From positions 1-64,000 of the forward strand of contig NZ_JACBNX010000013.1 in assembly GCF_013403875.1 (NCBI RefSeq): DNA of 64,000 nucleotides, written 5' to 3'. This DNA is from Burkholderia guangdongensis. GTDB taxonomy: Bacteria > Pseudomonadota > Gammaproteobacteria > Burkholderiales > Burkholderiaceae. The notes under the pieces were generated by a model. That model had not been told where the DNA came from and did no database searches. It worked only from the letters and a program-made list of their open reading frames with translations. This document shows positions 35,005-43,309 of the stretch, piece by piece. Position numbers and translations under genes: made by a program. The first letter of the stretch is position 1; every line of letters starts with the position of its first letter.

Positions 35005-35942
35005 ACGACGTGTCCCGCGAATTTCATTTTCCCGGCTTCGTCGCGAATCCGTCGAGCTGGTACGAGGCGTCCGCGCGGCAGCGGATCGACGGGCTGCTCG
35101 ACGCGGGCAGCTTCGACGAATTCATCGGCCCGCAGGCGCGCGTGACGAGCCCGCACCTGCCGCTGTTCGATCTGCCGCAGCAATTCGACGACGGGATGAT
35201 CGTCGGGCACGGCACGCTCGACGGCAAGCCGGTGCTGGTCGCCGCGCAGGAAGGCCGCTTCATGGGCGGCGCGTTCGGCGAGGTGCACGGCGCGAAGCTG
35301 ACGGGCCTGCTGCGCGCCGCGCGCGAGCTCGGCTCGGCGCCGGTGCTGATCCTGTTCGACACCGGCGGCGTGCGGCTGCAGGAGGCGAACGCGGGCGAGC
35401 TCGCGATCGCCGAGATCATGCGCGCGCTCGTCGACGCGCGCGCGGCCGGCGTGCCGGTCGTCGGGCTGATCGGCGGGCGTGCGGGCTGCTACGGCGGCGG
35501 CGGGCTGCTGGCCGCGTGCTGCTCGGCGCTCGCGGTGTCGGAGCAGGGGCGCATCAGCGTGTCCGGGCCCGAGGTGATCGAGACGAACCGCGGCGTCGAG
35601 GAATTCGACGCGAAGGATCGTGCGCTGATCTGGCGCACGATGGGCGGCAAGCATCGGCGGCTGATCGGCGCGGCCGAGCGCTTCGTCGAGGACACGACCG
35701 ACGCGTTCCGCGCGGCCGCGATCGACCTGATCGCGCACGCGTCGCCGTTCGACACGGCGATGCTGCGCGCGGAGCAGACGCGGCTCGAAGCGCGTCTCGC
35801 GCGTTTCGGCGACTGCCGCGACGGGCTCGACGTGTGGCGCGCGCTCGGCGCAACCGATCCCGACGCCATTCCCGGCATGCCCGGCGATGCGTTCGCCGAA
35901 CTCGCCGACCAACTCCAGGAGCCGCGGCATGACGCTCGATGA
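35001..35942 (+). CDS. mdcD: malonate decarboxylase beta subunit
   Basis: 313 aa. With MdcE it forms the malonyl-S-ACP decarboxylase, a crotonase-fold carboxyltransferase-like pair. Recognisable segments are SWYEASARQRIDGLLDAGSF, LVAAQEGRFMGGAFGEVHGAKL, DTGGVRLQEANAGELAIAEI and RAGCYGGGGLLAACC, with oxyanion-forming glycines. The start at 35001 overlaps mdcC by 4 bp, and the 3' end overlaps mdcE by 14 bp. Confidence 0.96.
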   Translation: MNDVSREFHFPGFVANPSSWYEASARQRIDGLLDAGSFDEFIGPQARVTSPHLPLFDLPQQFDDGMIVGHGTLDGKPVLVAAQEGRFMGGAFGEVHGAKLTGLLRAARELGSAPVLILFDTGGVRLQEANAGELAIAEIMRALVDARAAGVPVVGLIGGRAGCYGGGGLLAACCSALAVSEQGRISVSGPEVIETNRGVEEFDAKDRALIWRTMGGKHRRLIGAAERFVEDTTDAFRAAAIDLIAHASPFDTAMLRAEQTRLEARLARFGDCRDGLDVWRALGATDPDAIPGMPGDAFAELADQLQEPRHDAR

Positions 35943-36636
35943 AGTATTGACCTCGCTGTTTCCGCACGGCCACGCGATCGAACGCGCGGGCGGGCTGCTC
36001 ACGGGCCGCGCGGAGTTGAACGGCGCGCGCGTCGACGTGATCGGCGTCGCGGACCGGCTGCCGTTCGGCATCGACGAAGCGGTGAAGCTCGCGTCGCAGG
36101 TGCTCGATACGATCGAGCGCGGCGACGGTGCGCCGATCCTCGTGCTCGTCGACAGCGACAGCCAGCGGATGAGCAAGCGCGACGAGCTGCTCGGCCTGAA
36201 CGAAGGGCTGTCGCATCTCGCGAAGTGCCTGATGCAGGCGGACCTTGCCGGCCACCGGACGATCGGGCTGCTGTATGGCCACACCGCGGCGGGCGCGTTC
36301 ATCGCGACCGCGCTCGCGACGCGCACGCTGCTCGCGCTGCCCGGCGCGGAGCCGGAGGTGATGGATCTGCCGTCGATGTCGCGCGTGACGAAGCTGCCGC
36401 TCGACGTGCTGAAGGAGAAGGCGCGCACGACGGCCGTGTTCGCGCCGGGGCTCGACAATCTCGTGAAGGTCGGCGCGGTCGACGCGGTGCTCGATCCGGC
36501 ACGGCCGCTCGACGCGCAGGTCGCCGAATGGCTCGGCAAGCCGGCCGACCGCGTCGACCGGCGCGCGGCGCGCGGCCGCCCGGTCGCGGCCGACGTCGCG
36601 CAGCGCGTGTATGAACTCGCGCGTGCCGCCGTCTGA
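35929..36636 (+). CDS. mdcE: malonate decarboxylase gamma subunit
   Basis: 235 aa, the partner of MdcD in decarboxylating malonyl-S-ACP to acetyl-S-ACP. It includes APILVLVDSDSQRMSKRDELLGLNEGLSHLAKCL and GLLYGHTAAGAFIATAL, conserved in MdcE. The ATG at 35929 has CAGGAG at good spacing and lies inside the end of mdcD; the gene's own end overlaps mdcG by 26 bp. Confidence 0.95.
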   Translation: MTLDEVLTSLFPHGHAIERAGGLLTGRAELNGARVDVIGVADRLPFGIDEAVKLASQVLDTIERGDGAPILVLVDSDSQRMSKRDELLGLNEGLSHLAKCLMQADLAGHRTIGLLYGHTAAGAFIATALATRTLLALPGAEPEVMDLPSMSRVTKLPLDVLKEKARTTAVFAPGLDNLVKVGAVDAVLDPARPLDAQVAEWLGKPADRVDRRAARGRPVAADVAQRVYELARAAV

Positions 36637-37282
36637 CGTGCCGCTGCGCCGGCACACACTCGTCACGCTGACCGCGCACGGGTGGGCCGCGCTGCTCGCG
36701 GGCGACGCGTCGCTCGCCGGCGAGCCGCTCGTGCGCACGTGGGCGGAACGCGGCTGGCCGCTCGTCGTGCGGCGCGCGCTGCCAGGCGACGCGGCGGTGC
36801 CGCTCGGGCTGCCGCTGCCGCCGTCGGCGGGCAAGCGGCGGATCGCGGTGACGGTCGCGCGGGACGCGCTCGCGTCCGCGTGCCCGCCGCCCGCGCTCGA
36901 CGCGACGCTCGACGTCGCGCCGAGCGCGTGGCGGCCGACGCTCGCCGAGCTGCACGCGCTCGGCGAGCGCTGCGGCGCGCCGGGCCGCGTGTTCGGCAGC
37001 CTCGCGTGGCAGGCGCTGACGGGGCTGACCTACCTGAGCGCGACGTCCGATCTCGACGTGCTGTTTCCGTTGCCGCGCGCGACATGCGTCGCGGTGCTGC
37101 TCGAAGGCGTCGCGGCGATCGACGCGCGCGCGCCGATGCGCGTCGACGGCGAGCTCGTCCGCGACGACGGTGCGGGCGTGAACTGGCGCGAGCTGCATGC
37201 GCGGCTGCCGGAGGTCGCGGTGAAGACCGCGGCCGACGTCGAGCTGTGCGCGGCGGACGATTTTCTTGGAGCGGCGCGATGA
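36611..37282 (+). CDS. mdcG: malonate decarboxylase holo-ACP synthase (phosphoribosyl-dephospho-CoA transferase)
   Basis: 223 aa, a nucleotidyltransferase-type enzyme that attaches the phosphoribosyl-dephospho-CoA group to apo-MdcC with release of pyrophosphate. The metal-binding DxD is Asp147-Leu-Asp149 in YLSATSDLDVLFPL, matching characterised MdcG. The N-terminal half (LVTLTAHGWAALLAG, GWPLVVRRALPGD) is also family-typical. It overlaps both neighbours, mdcE by 26 bp and mdcB by the ATGA junction. Confidence 0.93.
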   Translation: MNSRVPPSDVPLRRHTLVTLTAHGWAALLAGDASLAGEPLVRTWAERGWPLVVRRALPGDAAVPLGLPLPPSAGKRRIAVTVARDALASACPPPALDATLDVAPSAWRPTLAELHALGERCGAPGRVFGSLAWQALTGLTYLSATSDLDVLFPLPRATCVAVLLEGVAAIDARAPMRVDGELVRDDGAGVNWRELHARLPEVAVKTAADVELCAADDFLGAAR

Positions 37283-38241
37283 GCGCGGCCGCGTCGCGCG
37301 CGTCGCGGTTTGCGTTGGAATGGGCGCCGCCGTGCGCGGTACAACGGAACACGGCGCTGGCCGAGCGGAACACGGCGCTGGCCGAGCGGATCGCGGCGCT
37401 TGCCGAGCGCAGCCTGCTGCTCGAGATCGATACGTACCCGAAGCCGGGGCTCGTCAGCCAGGTCGACACCGGCAGCCACACCGACATGGACGCGTCGACG
37501 TTCGCGCGCAGCGCGGCCGCGCTGCGTCCGTATTTCGCGGAGCTCGCCGATGCGGGCGCGCGCGACGCGGAGATGGCGACGCTGCGCAAGATCGGCGTGC
37601 GCGCGGAGCACGCGATGCTCGCGGCGACGGGCGGCGTGAACACGCATCGCGGCGCGATCTTCGGGCTCGGGCTGCTGTGCGCGGCGGCGGGGCGGCTCGG
37701 CGGCGGCGTGCGCGCGATGCCGGGCGCATCCGTAGAGCCGACGCTCGGCGCGTTCGTCGCGCACCGCTGGGGCGCGGATATTCTGACGGGCCCGCGCGCG
37801 TCCGATAGTCACGGCGAATGCGCGCGGCGCCGCTACGGCGTCGGCGGCGCGCGGCGCGAGGCGGCCGACGGCTTCCCGAGCGTCTACCGGATCGCGCTGC
37901 CGGCGCTGCGGCGTGCGGCGCGCGAGGTGGGCAACATGGGCGACGATCAGGAGGCCGCGCGTGTCGATGCGTGCTTCGCGCTGATCGCCGCGCTCGACGA
38001 CACGAATCTGCTGCATCGCGGCGGGCAAGACGGGCTCGATTTCGCGCGCGCGTCGGCTCGCGCGTTCATCGCGCGCGGCGGCGTGCGCGCACCGGACTGG
38101 CGCGCGCGTGCGCAGGCGCTGCACCGCGCGTTCGTCGCGCGGTGGCTGAGTCCGGGCGGCGCGGCCGACCTGCTCGCGATGAGCGTGTTCGTCGATTCGG
38201 TGGAGCGCGACGACAGCCTCCTTGAGGCGACCCGGCGATGA
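37279..38241 (+). CDS. mdcB: triphosphoribosyl-dephospho-CoA synthase
   Basis: 320 aa. It makes the precursor of the MdcC prosthetic group from ATP and dephospho-CoA. The CitG/MdcB signature is present: LLLEIDTYPKPGLVSQVDTGSHTDMD, ATGGVNTHRGAIFGLGLL, DTNLLHRGGQDGLDFARASA and RAFVARWLSPGGAADLLAM. The N-terminus contains a tandem 21-bp duplication encoding RNTALAE twice, followed by the related RIAALAE, lengthening the leading helix by heptads. The mdcB stop overlaps the mdcH start by 4 bp. Confidence 0.94.
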   Translation: MSAAASRASRFALEWAPPCAVQRNTALAERNTALAERIAALAERSLLLEIDTYPKPGLVSQVDTGSHTDMDASTFARSAAALRPYFAELADAGARDAEMATLRKIGVRAEHAMLAATGGVNTHRGAIFGLGLLCAAAGRLGGGVRAMPGASVEPTLGAFVAHRWGADILTGPRASDSHGECARRRYGVGGARREAADGFPSVYRIALPALRRAAREVGNMGDDQEAARVDACFALIAALDDTNLLHRGGQDGLDFARASARAFIARGGVRAPDWRARAQALHRAFVARWLSPGGAADLLAMSVFVDSVERDDSLLEATRR

Positions 38242-39170
38242 CCCTCGCGATTCTCTGCTCGGGCCAGGGCGGCCAGCACGCGGACATGTTCGACCTGACG
38301 GGCGCCGATTCGCGCACCGACGCGCTGTTCGCGCACGCGGCGCGGCACCTCGGCGCCGATCCGCGCGCGTGGGTGCGCGACGCCGATCCCGACGCGCTGC
38401 GCGAGAACCGCACTGCGCAACTGCTCTGCACGCTGCAGGCGCTCGCGGCCGCCGCGCTGCTCGATCCGGTTTTGCCGCGCCGGCGCTGCGTCGCCGGCTA
38501 CAGCGTCGGCGAGGTCGCGTCGTGGAGTATCGCGGGGCTGTTCGATCCGCACGATGCGCTCGATCTTGCCGATGCGCGCGCCCGCGCGATGGACGCGGCG
38601 AGCGGCGGCGACGAGGGCATGATGTTCGTTCGCGGGCTTGCGCGCGCCGACGTCGAGCGCCTGTGCGCGGACCGCGACGCCGCCGTCGCGATTGCGAATC
38701 CGGGTGACGCGTTCGTGATCGCGGGGCGCCGCGACGCGGTCGAGGCCATCGCGGCCGACGCTGCGCGCGCGGGCGCGCAGCGCGTCGCGCCGGTCGGCGT
38801 GCGGATCGCGTCGCATACGCGGCGACTCGCGTCCGCGGTGCCGGCGTTCCGTGCCGTACTCGGCGCGGCGCCGATCCGGCGCGCGCTGCCGGGCACGCGG
38901 CTGTTCTGCGGGATCGACGGCAGCGCGGTGCTCGACACGCGCGACGGACTCGACAAGCTCGCGCGCCAGATCGCCGAGCCGGTCGAATGGGCCGCGTGTC
39001 TCGCGGGCTGCGTCGAGGCGGGCGCGACCGCGTTTCTCGAGCTCGGGCCGGGCCGCGCGCTCGCGGAGATGGCGGCCGGCGCGTATCCGGCGCTGCCGGC
39101 TCGCAGCCTCGCCGATTTTCGCTCGCTCGACGGCGTCGCGAGCTGGCTCGAGCGCGTCACCGGGCGCTGA
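38238..39170 (+). CDS. mdcH: malonate decarboxylase epsilon subunit (malonyltransferase to ACP)
   Basis: 310 aa, a FabD-like acyltransferase that loads malonyl onto holo-MdcC. It begins LAILCSGQGGQHADMFDL with the GQGGQ loop, carries the catalytic Ser in CVAGYSVGEVASWSIAG and the catalytic-type His in VGVRIASHTRRLASAVP. It is the last gene of the operon. No mdcL/M or mdcF malonate carrier follows, so uptake must be encoded elsewhere. Confidence 0.94.
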   Translation: MTLAILCSGQGGQHADMFDLTGADSRTDALFAHAARHLGADPRAWVRDADPDALRENRTAQLLCTLQALAAAALLDPVLPRRRCVAGYSVGEVASWSIAGLFDPHDALDLADARARAMDAASGGDEGMMFVRGLARADVERLCADRDAAVAIANPGDAFVIAGRRDAVEAIAADAARAGAQRVAPVGVRIASHTRRLASAVPAFRAVLGAAPIRRALPGTRLFCGIDGSAVLDTRDGLDKLARQIAEPVEWAACLAGCVEAGATAFLELGPGRALAEMAAGAYPALPARSLADFRSLDGVASWLERVTGR

Positions 39171-39191
39171 TCGAGCACTAAGCGAGCACGT

Positions 39192-39330
39192 ATCGAGCAC
39201 TGAACGGAGGCTCGCTAGGCGCCCCCCGGCGACACCGATCGAGCCCTGAACGGAGGCTCGCGAGCCGCCCCCCCGGCGACACCGATCGAGCCCCGAGCGG
39301 ACGCCCGCGAACCGCCTGCCGGCGCCGCGT
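39192..39330. repeat. 46/47-bp tandem repeat after mdcH
   Basis: Copy 1 (39192-39237) and copy 2 (39238-39284) share ATCGAGCMCTGAACGGAGG and a C-rich end CCCCGGCGACACCG; copy 3 is degenerate. A partial copy (TGATCGAGCACTAAGC) begins at the mdcH stop codon itself. The region 39171-39399 has no gene. Confidence 0.8.
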
Positions 39331-39399
39331 GTTGCGCCGATACGCCACTGTGATGGGCGTACTTGCAACGCCATGCGGCGTCGCTACAATGGCGCCGCC

Positions 39400-39903
39400 A
39401 TGAAATCCGCCGCCTGCCTTTGCGCCGCGCTCGTTTGCGCGGCATCCGCCCACGCCGTGCCGATGCCGCCCGACAGCGCGACGGTCGGCACCTACCTGTC
39501 CCGCGACGACGCAGCGACCGATGCCGCCACCGGCCTGATTCGCCAGGCGCGCCATCGCGTGCTGGTCGCCGGTTATGCGCATCTGCCGCCGGCGCTCGCC
39601 GACGCGTTGCGCGCCGCGCATGCGCGCGGAGTCGACGTGCGCGTGGTGCTGAACCGCGCGACGCGCCCGGGCCGTGGCGCACGCTCTCTGGCGAGCGGCG
39701 GCATCGACGTCGCGATCGGCGCGCGCGACGCGGCGCCGGGCATGCGCTTCGTGATCGTCGACGACAGCGTCGCGCTCGCGGCCGACGCGGACAACACGCA
39801 GCCCGGCACCGGCATGGTCAACGTATTCCATCGTGCGCCGGAGCTCGCGCAAACCTACGGGCAGACTTTCTGGCGGCTGTACTGGCAGGCCGACCGGCTC
39901 TGA
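39400..39903 (+). CDS. secreted phospholipase-D-like domain protein with a degenerate HKD motif
   Basis: 167 aa with a signal peptide (MKSAACLCAALVCAASAHA). The remainder resembles one PLD half-domain of the NucT/PLDc_2 type: DAATGLIRQARHRVLVAGYAHLPPALADAL, HARGVDVRVVLNR, SGGIDVAIGARDAAPGMRFVIVDDSVALAADADNT. In active enzymes the strand before IVD contains H-x-K-x4-D. Here the positions read MRFVIVDD, with no His or Lys. The protein is thus either a non-catalytic relative or incorrectly assigned. The periplasmic location is inferred. Confidence 0.65.
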   Translation: MKSAACLCAALVCAASAHAVPMPPDSATVGTYLSRDDAATDAATGLIRQARHRVLVAGYAHLPPALADALRAAHARGVDVRVVLNRATRPGRGARSLASGGIDVAIGARDAAPGMRFVIVDDSVALAADADNTQPGTGMVNVFHRAPELAQTYGQTFWRLYWQADRL

Positions 39904-40084
39904 CGCCGCGCATTCTCCTTCCCTGATTCCCCGGCGCGCGAAAGTGCGAGCGCGTCACCGCTTGAATTGGCGGATCGCATGAGCCATGCTCATTGAAGCG
40001 ATGTCGCCGGCGTCGCGGCTCCGGGCTTGCGCCGATCGGCGCGCTGAAGGGCCGCCGGCCGCCGGCCGGCGCAAGGAGCGGATC

Positions 40085-40759
40085 GTGTTCAATCGTTTCG
40101 CGGATCGCGCGGACGCGGGCCGCCAGCTCGCCGACGCGCTGCGTGACTACGCGGGCAGTGCGGGCAGTGCGGGCAACGGGAGTCTCGTCGTGCTCGCGCT
40201 GCCGCGCGGCGGCGTGCCGGTCGCGTATCCCGTCGCGCGTGCGCTGCGCGCGCCGCTCGACGTGCTCGTCGTGCGAAAACTGGGCGTGCCGTTCGATCCG
40301 GAGCTCGCGATGGGCGCGATCGCGAGCGGCGGCGCGATCCATCTGCAGCGCGGCGTGATCGAGTCGATGGGGGTGACCGACGCACAGCTTGCCGCGGTGA
40401 TCGCGCGCGAAACCATCGAGTTGAACCGGCGCGACGCACTGTACCGCGGCACGTGGCCGGCGGTGCCGGTCGACGCGTGCACCGCGATCGTCGTCGACGA
40501 CGGCATCGCGACCGGCGCGTCGATGCGCGTTGCGCTACAGACGCTGCGCGCGCGCCGCCCGGCGCGCGTGATCGCGGCGGTGCCCGTCGCGCCGGCCGGC
40601 GCCGCGCGCCGGTTCGACGATCTCGTGGATGCGTTCGTCGCGGTCGAGCATCCGCCGACGTTCTTCGGGATCAGCCAGTTCTACGCCGATTTCACGCAGA
40701 CGACCGACGAGGAAGTTCGCGTGCTGCTCGACGCCGCGCGCGCGGAGGCGGCGCCGTGA
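40085..40759 (+). CDS. phosphoribosyltransferase-family protein
   Basis: 224 aa, type I PRTase fold. The PRPP loop is AIVVDDGIATGASMRVALQTL, with the two acidic residues and the TGAS phosphate-binding turn. The N-terminal part has LVVLALPRGGVPVAYPVARAL and VVRKLGVPFDPELAMGAIASGG, typical of the subgroup often linked to dienelactone-hydrolase or erythromycin-esterase genes. The start is a GTG at 40085 behind AAGGAG (40073-40078). The last 68 bp overlap the 3' end of phaZ on the other strand. Substrate base unknown. Confidence 0.85.
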   Translation: MFNRFADRADAGRQLADALRDYAGSAGSAGNGSLVVLALPRGGVPVAYPVARALRAPLDVLVVRKLGVPFDPELAMGAIASGGAIHLQRGVIESMGVTDAQLAAVIARETIELNRRDALYRGTWPAVPVDACTAIVVDDGIATGASMRVALQTLRARRPARVIAAVPVAPAGAARRFDDLVDAFVAVEHPPTFFGISQFYADFTQTTDEEVRVLLDAARAEAAP

Positions 40760-42002
40760 CGCGCGGCGTCGCGGCCGTGCGGGTTTCCGCTTCCAGAAAC
40801 AGCGTCTGCAACGCCGGATGCACGTCGTCGCGCCAGCGCGGCCCGGTGAAGAGCCCGTAGTGATCGCAGCCGTCGATGTCGAGCCGATGCCGCTCGTGTA
40901 CCGCGAGGCCCGTGCACAGCTCGTGCGCGGCGTGCGTTTGCCCGCTGCCCGTGACCGCATCGCTCGTGCCCTCGACGGTCAACAGCGCGGTGCCGCGCAG
41001 CGCGGCGGGTTCGACGCGCGCGCCCCGTACGTGCCACGTGCCGTTCGCGAGGCACGCGCGCTGGAACACGATGTCGACCGTGTCGAGAAAATACTCGGCG
41101 GGCATGTCGAGCAGCGCCGTGTATTCGCGCATCGCGCGGCGGGCGTCGGCGAGCGCGGCGGAGTCGGCGCGTGTCGCGGCCTGCGCGTAGAGGTCGATCA
41201 GCGTCAGATAGCGCTGCGGATAGACGATCGCGATCTCCGCCTGCTGCAGATAGGTCGGGAACACGTCGCGTCCGCGCCCCGCGAAGTCGGCCGGCACGAC
41301 GTCGATCAGATGCCGGCGGCACCAGTCGAGCGAATGCGACGCGGCCGCCAGCCCGAGCGTGCTCGGATTGCGCCGCGCGTCGAGCGGGCCGCCGATCAGC
41401 GTGACGCTCGCCGCCGGCGCGCCGCCGCGCGCCGCGCGCAGCGCCAGCGCGCCGAGCGCCGGCACGGTCGCCTGGCAGACCGCGACCACATGCAGCGGCC
41501 GTGCGTCCCGCGCGAGCGCGTCGACGAAATCGTCGAGCATCGTCACGTACTCGTCGAGCCCGAAGCGCCCCGCGTCGAGCGGCACGTCGCGCGCGTTGGT
41601 CCAGTCGGTCACGTAGACGTCGCCGTCGGCGAGCAGGGTCTCGATCGTCTCGCGCATCATCACCGCCGCGTGGCCGGCGAGCGGCGCGCTCAGCAGCACC
41701 GCTCGCGGTGCGGGCAGCGCGGGCGGCGCTTGCGCGCGCGAGAAGCGGCGCAGCAGACAGAACGGCGTGCGCGCGACGATCTCTTCATGGATGGCATCGC
41801 AGCCGCCGTCGCGCGCGAGTGGCCCGATCGCAAACGGCGGCGGCTCGTCGGACGGGCCGAGAAGGGGTTCGAACAGATCCGCGTAGCAGGACGAGGCGGC
41901 GTGCGGCAGCGTCGCGACCGGCCACGCGTCGAACGCGTGCCGTGTCGCCGCACGCCACGCGCGCAGCCACTGGCGCTGCTGCTCGACGAGGTCATACCAC
42001 AT
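40692..42002 (-). CDS. phaZ: intracellular polyhydroxybutyrate depolymerase
   Basis: 436 aa, alpha/beta-hydrolase that degrades storage PHB. The nucleophile is a cysteine, Cys176 in LHVVAVCQATVPALG, replacing the lipase-box Ser as in the Ralstonia PhaZ1 type. The N-terminus MWYDLVEQQRQWLRAWR and the segments YVTDWTNARDVPLDAGRFGLDEYV and LTVEGTSDAVTGSGQTHAAH are characteristic. The C-terminal about 25 residues ([15 protein letters not shown]) are basic and are encoded antisense to the phosphoribosyltransferase gene. They look like a tail gained by loss of an earlier stop. Confidence 0.85.
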   Translation of the reverse strand: MWYDLVEQQRQWLRAWRAATRHAFDAWPVATLPHAASSCYADLFEPLLGPSDEPPPFAIGPLARDGGCDAIHEEIVARTPFCLLRRFSRAQAPPALPAPRAVLLSAPLAGHAAVMMRETIETLLADGDVYVTDWTNARDVPLDAGRFGLDEYVTMLDDFVDALARDARPLHVVAVCQATVPALGALALRAARGGAPAASVTLIGGPLDARRNPSTLGLAAASHSLDWCRRHLIDVVPADFAGRGRDVFPTYLQQAEIAIVYPQRYLTLIDLYAQAATRADSAALADARRAMREYTALLDMPAEYFLDTVDIVFQRACLANGTWHVRGARVEPAALRGTALLTVEGTSDAVTGSGQTHAAHELCTGLAVHERHRLDIDGCDHYGLFTGPRWRDDVHPALQTLFLEAETRTAATPRVTAPPPRARRRAARELPRRSSA

Positions 42003-42169
42003 GGCGATCCTTGGCGAAGACGACGGAACAAGTCTGCATTATGGTCATTGTGGCGGCGCTGTGGGACGGTGATTTGACGCGCGGCGCCGCGCATGCGGCG
42101 GCGATGCGCTAGGCACGCGGGGCCGGCGCTGCTAGAGTCGTCGGTCCCATCCCGAAAACGGAGCGAAAT

Positions 42170-42829
42170 GTGACGAAAAACGCGATGAAAAGCGAGATGA
42201 AGCTGATTGGCATGCTGGATTCTCCTTTCGTGCGGCGCGTCGCCATCTCGGCGAAGCTGCTCGGTCTGCCGTTCGAACACGAACAGCTGTCGGTGTTCCG
42301 GCACGTCGACGCGGTGAAGGCGATCAATCCGGTCGTGAAGGCGCCGACGCTCGTCACCGGTGACGGCACGATGCTGATCGATTCGTCGCTGATCGCCGAC
42401 TATCTCGACCGTCTCGTCGCGCCCGATGCGCGCCTGCTGCCGGAGGCGCTCGATGCGCGGGTGCGCGCGCTCGCGCTGATCGGGCTTGCGCTGGCGGCGA
42501 TGGAGAAGACGGTGCAGGTGGTCTACGAGTACGGACTGCGCCCGGAGGACAAACGTCACCAGCCGTGGCTCGACCGCGTGCTCGACCAGCTCGGCGCCGC
42601 GTACGGCGAGCTCGAGAAGCGGATCGCCGGCGTGCCGGGCTGGCTGCTCGGCGGCGAACGTCCGACGCAGGCGGACGTGACGGTCGCCGTCGCGTGGCGC
42701 TTCACGCAGTTCATGGCCGCGACCTACGCGGATCTCGCGCGGATCGATCCGGCCCGCTATCCGGCGCTCGCCGCGCATTCGGCGCGCGCGGAGGCGCTGC
42801 CCGCGTTCGTCGAAACGCCGCTCGACTAG
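42170..42829 (+). CDS. glutathione S-transferase family protein
   Basis: 219 aa. The thioredoxin-like N-terminal domain begins MKLIGMLDSPFVRRVAISAKLLGLPFEHEQLSVF, with Ser in the DSPF glutathione-activating position, and includes VKAPTLVTGDGTMLIDSSLIADYLD for the gamma-Glu binding turn. The C-terminal helical domain has GAAYGELEKRIAGVPGWLLGGERPTQADVTVA. A GTG at 42170 behind GGAG (42160-42163) is taken as start; the ATG at 42197 would give the shorter conventional N-terminus. The enzyme conjugates or isomerises small electrophiles; substrate unknown. Confidence 0.87.
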   Translation: MTKNAMKSEMKLIGMLDSPFVRRVAISAKLLGLPFEHEQLSVFRHVDAVKAINPVVKAPTLVTGDGTMLIDSSLIADYLDRLVAPDARLLPEALDARVRALALIGLALAAMEKTVQVVYEYGLRPEDKRHQPWLDRVLDQLGAAYGELEKRIAGVPGWLLGGERPTQADVTVAVAWRFTQFMAATYADLARIDPARYPALAAHSARAEALPAFVETPLD

Positions 42830-42956
42830 TCGCGGCGGGCTCGGCGGCGATTGTTCATCGCCGCTGACAAGTGATTTGGGATCTGCGAGGTTTATCCGCG
42901 CGCGATGGGTTCTTAGAATTCGTTCCATCAGTAACCGACTTGCGATGGAGACGACG

Positions 42957-43148
42957 ATGAAAGCGTGGATCGAATCGAGCCTGTACCACCCGTCGCTCCT
43001 GCTGCCGCTGGTGATGCTGATGCAGCTGATGGTCGCGCACGATTTCAACCTCGGTCAGGTCGGGCTGATCGTCGCCGCGCGCGTCGTGCGGGCCGCGATG
43101 GCGTATTCACGCTCGCTGATCGGCACGACATGCATGGCGCATGCGTGA
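42957..43148 (+). CDS. small hydrophobic protein, unknown
   Basis: 63 aa, MKAWIESSLYHPSLLLPLVMLMQLMVAHDF at the N-terminus. It has a long hydrophobic segment (about residues 11-28) and a second moderately hydrophobic one. GGAG (42947-42950) lies 6 bp before the ATG, and two hairpins follow, the second a strong terminator (43193-43228), which together support a real transcription unit. No family recognised. Confidence 0.5.
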   Translation: MKAWIESSLYHPSLLLPLVMLMQLMVAHDFNLGQVGLIVAARVVRAAMAYSRSLIGTTCMAHA

Positions 43149-43192
43149 AATAGCCCGGCCGGCCTGTGCCGACCGGGTTTTCGGGATTTCGG

Positions 43193-43228
43193 GACGCGCC
43201 CCGGCTTCGGTCGGGGCGCGTCGTTTTT
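43193..43228 (+). terminator. strong Rho-independent terminator
   Basis: GACGCGCCCCG pairs with CGGGGCGCGTC (11 bp, 8-nt loop) followed by GTTTTT. A weaker hairpin CCCGG..CCGGG-TTTT (43154-43181) lies just before it. They close the small gene at 42957-43148. Confidence 0.85.
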
Positions 43229-43230
43229 GC

Positions 43231-43309
43231 GGTGGCTTGCGGTGGCTGCGGTGGCTTGCGGCGGCTTGCGGTGGCTTGCGTTTGCTTGAGCTGGCTTGCG
43301 CTCGCGTGT
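43231..43309. repeat. 10-bp tandem repeat, about 7 copies, next to an MFS stop
   Basis: Repeats of GGTGGCTTGC (43231, 43250, 43270) with variants GGTGGCTGC, GGCGGCTTGC, GTTTGCTTGA and GCTGGCTTGC run up to the stop codon of the minus-strand MFS gene at 43310-43312. Confidence 0.85.
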
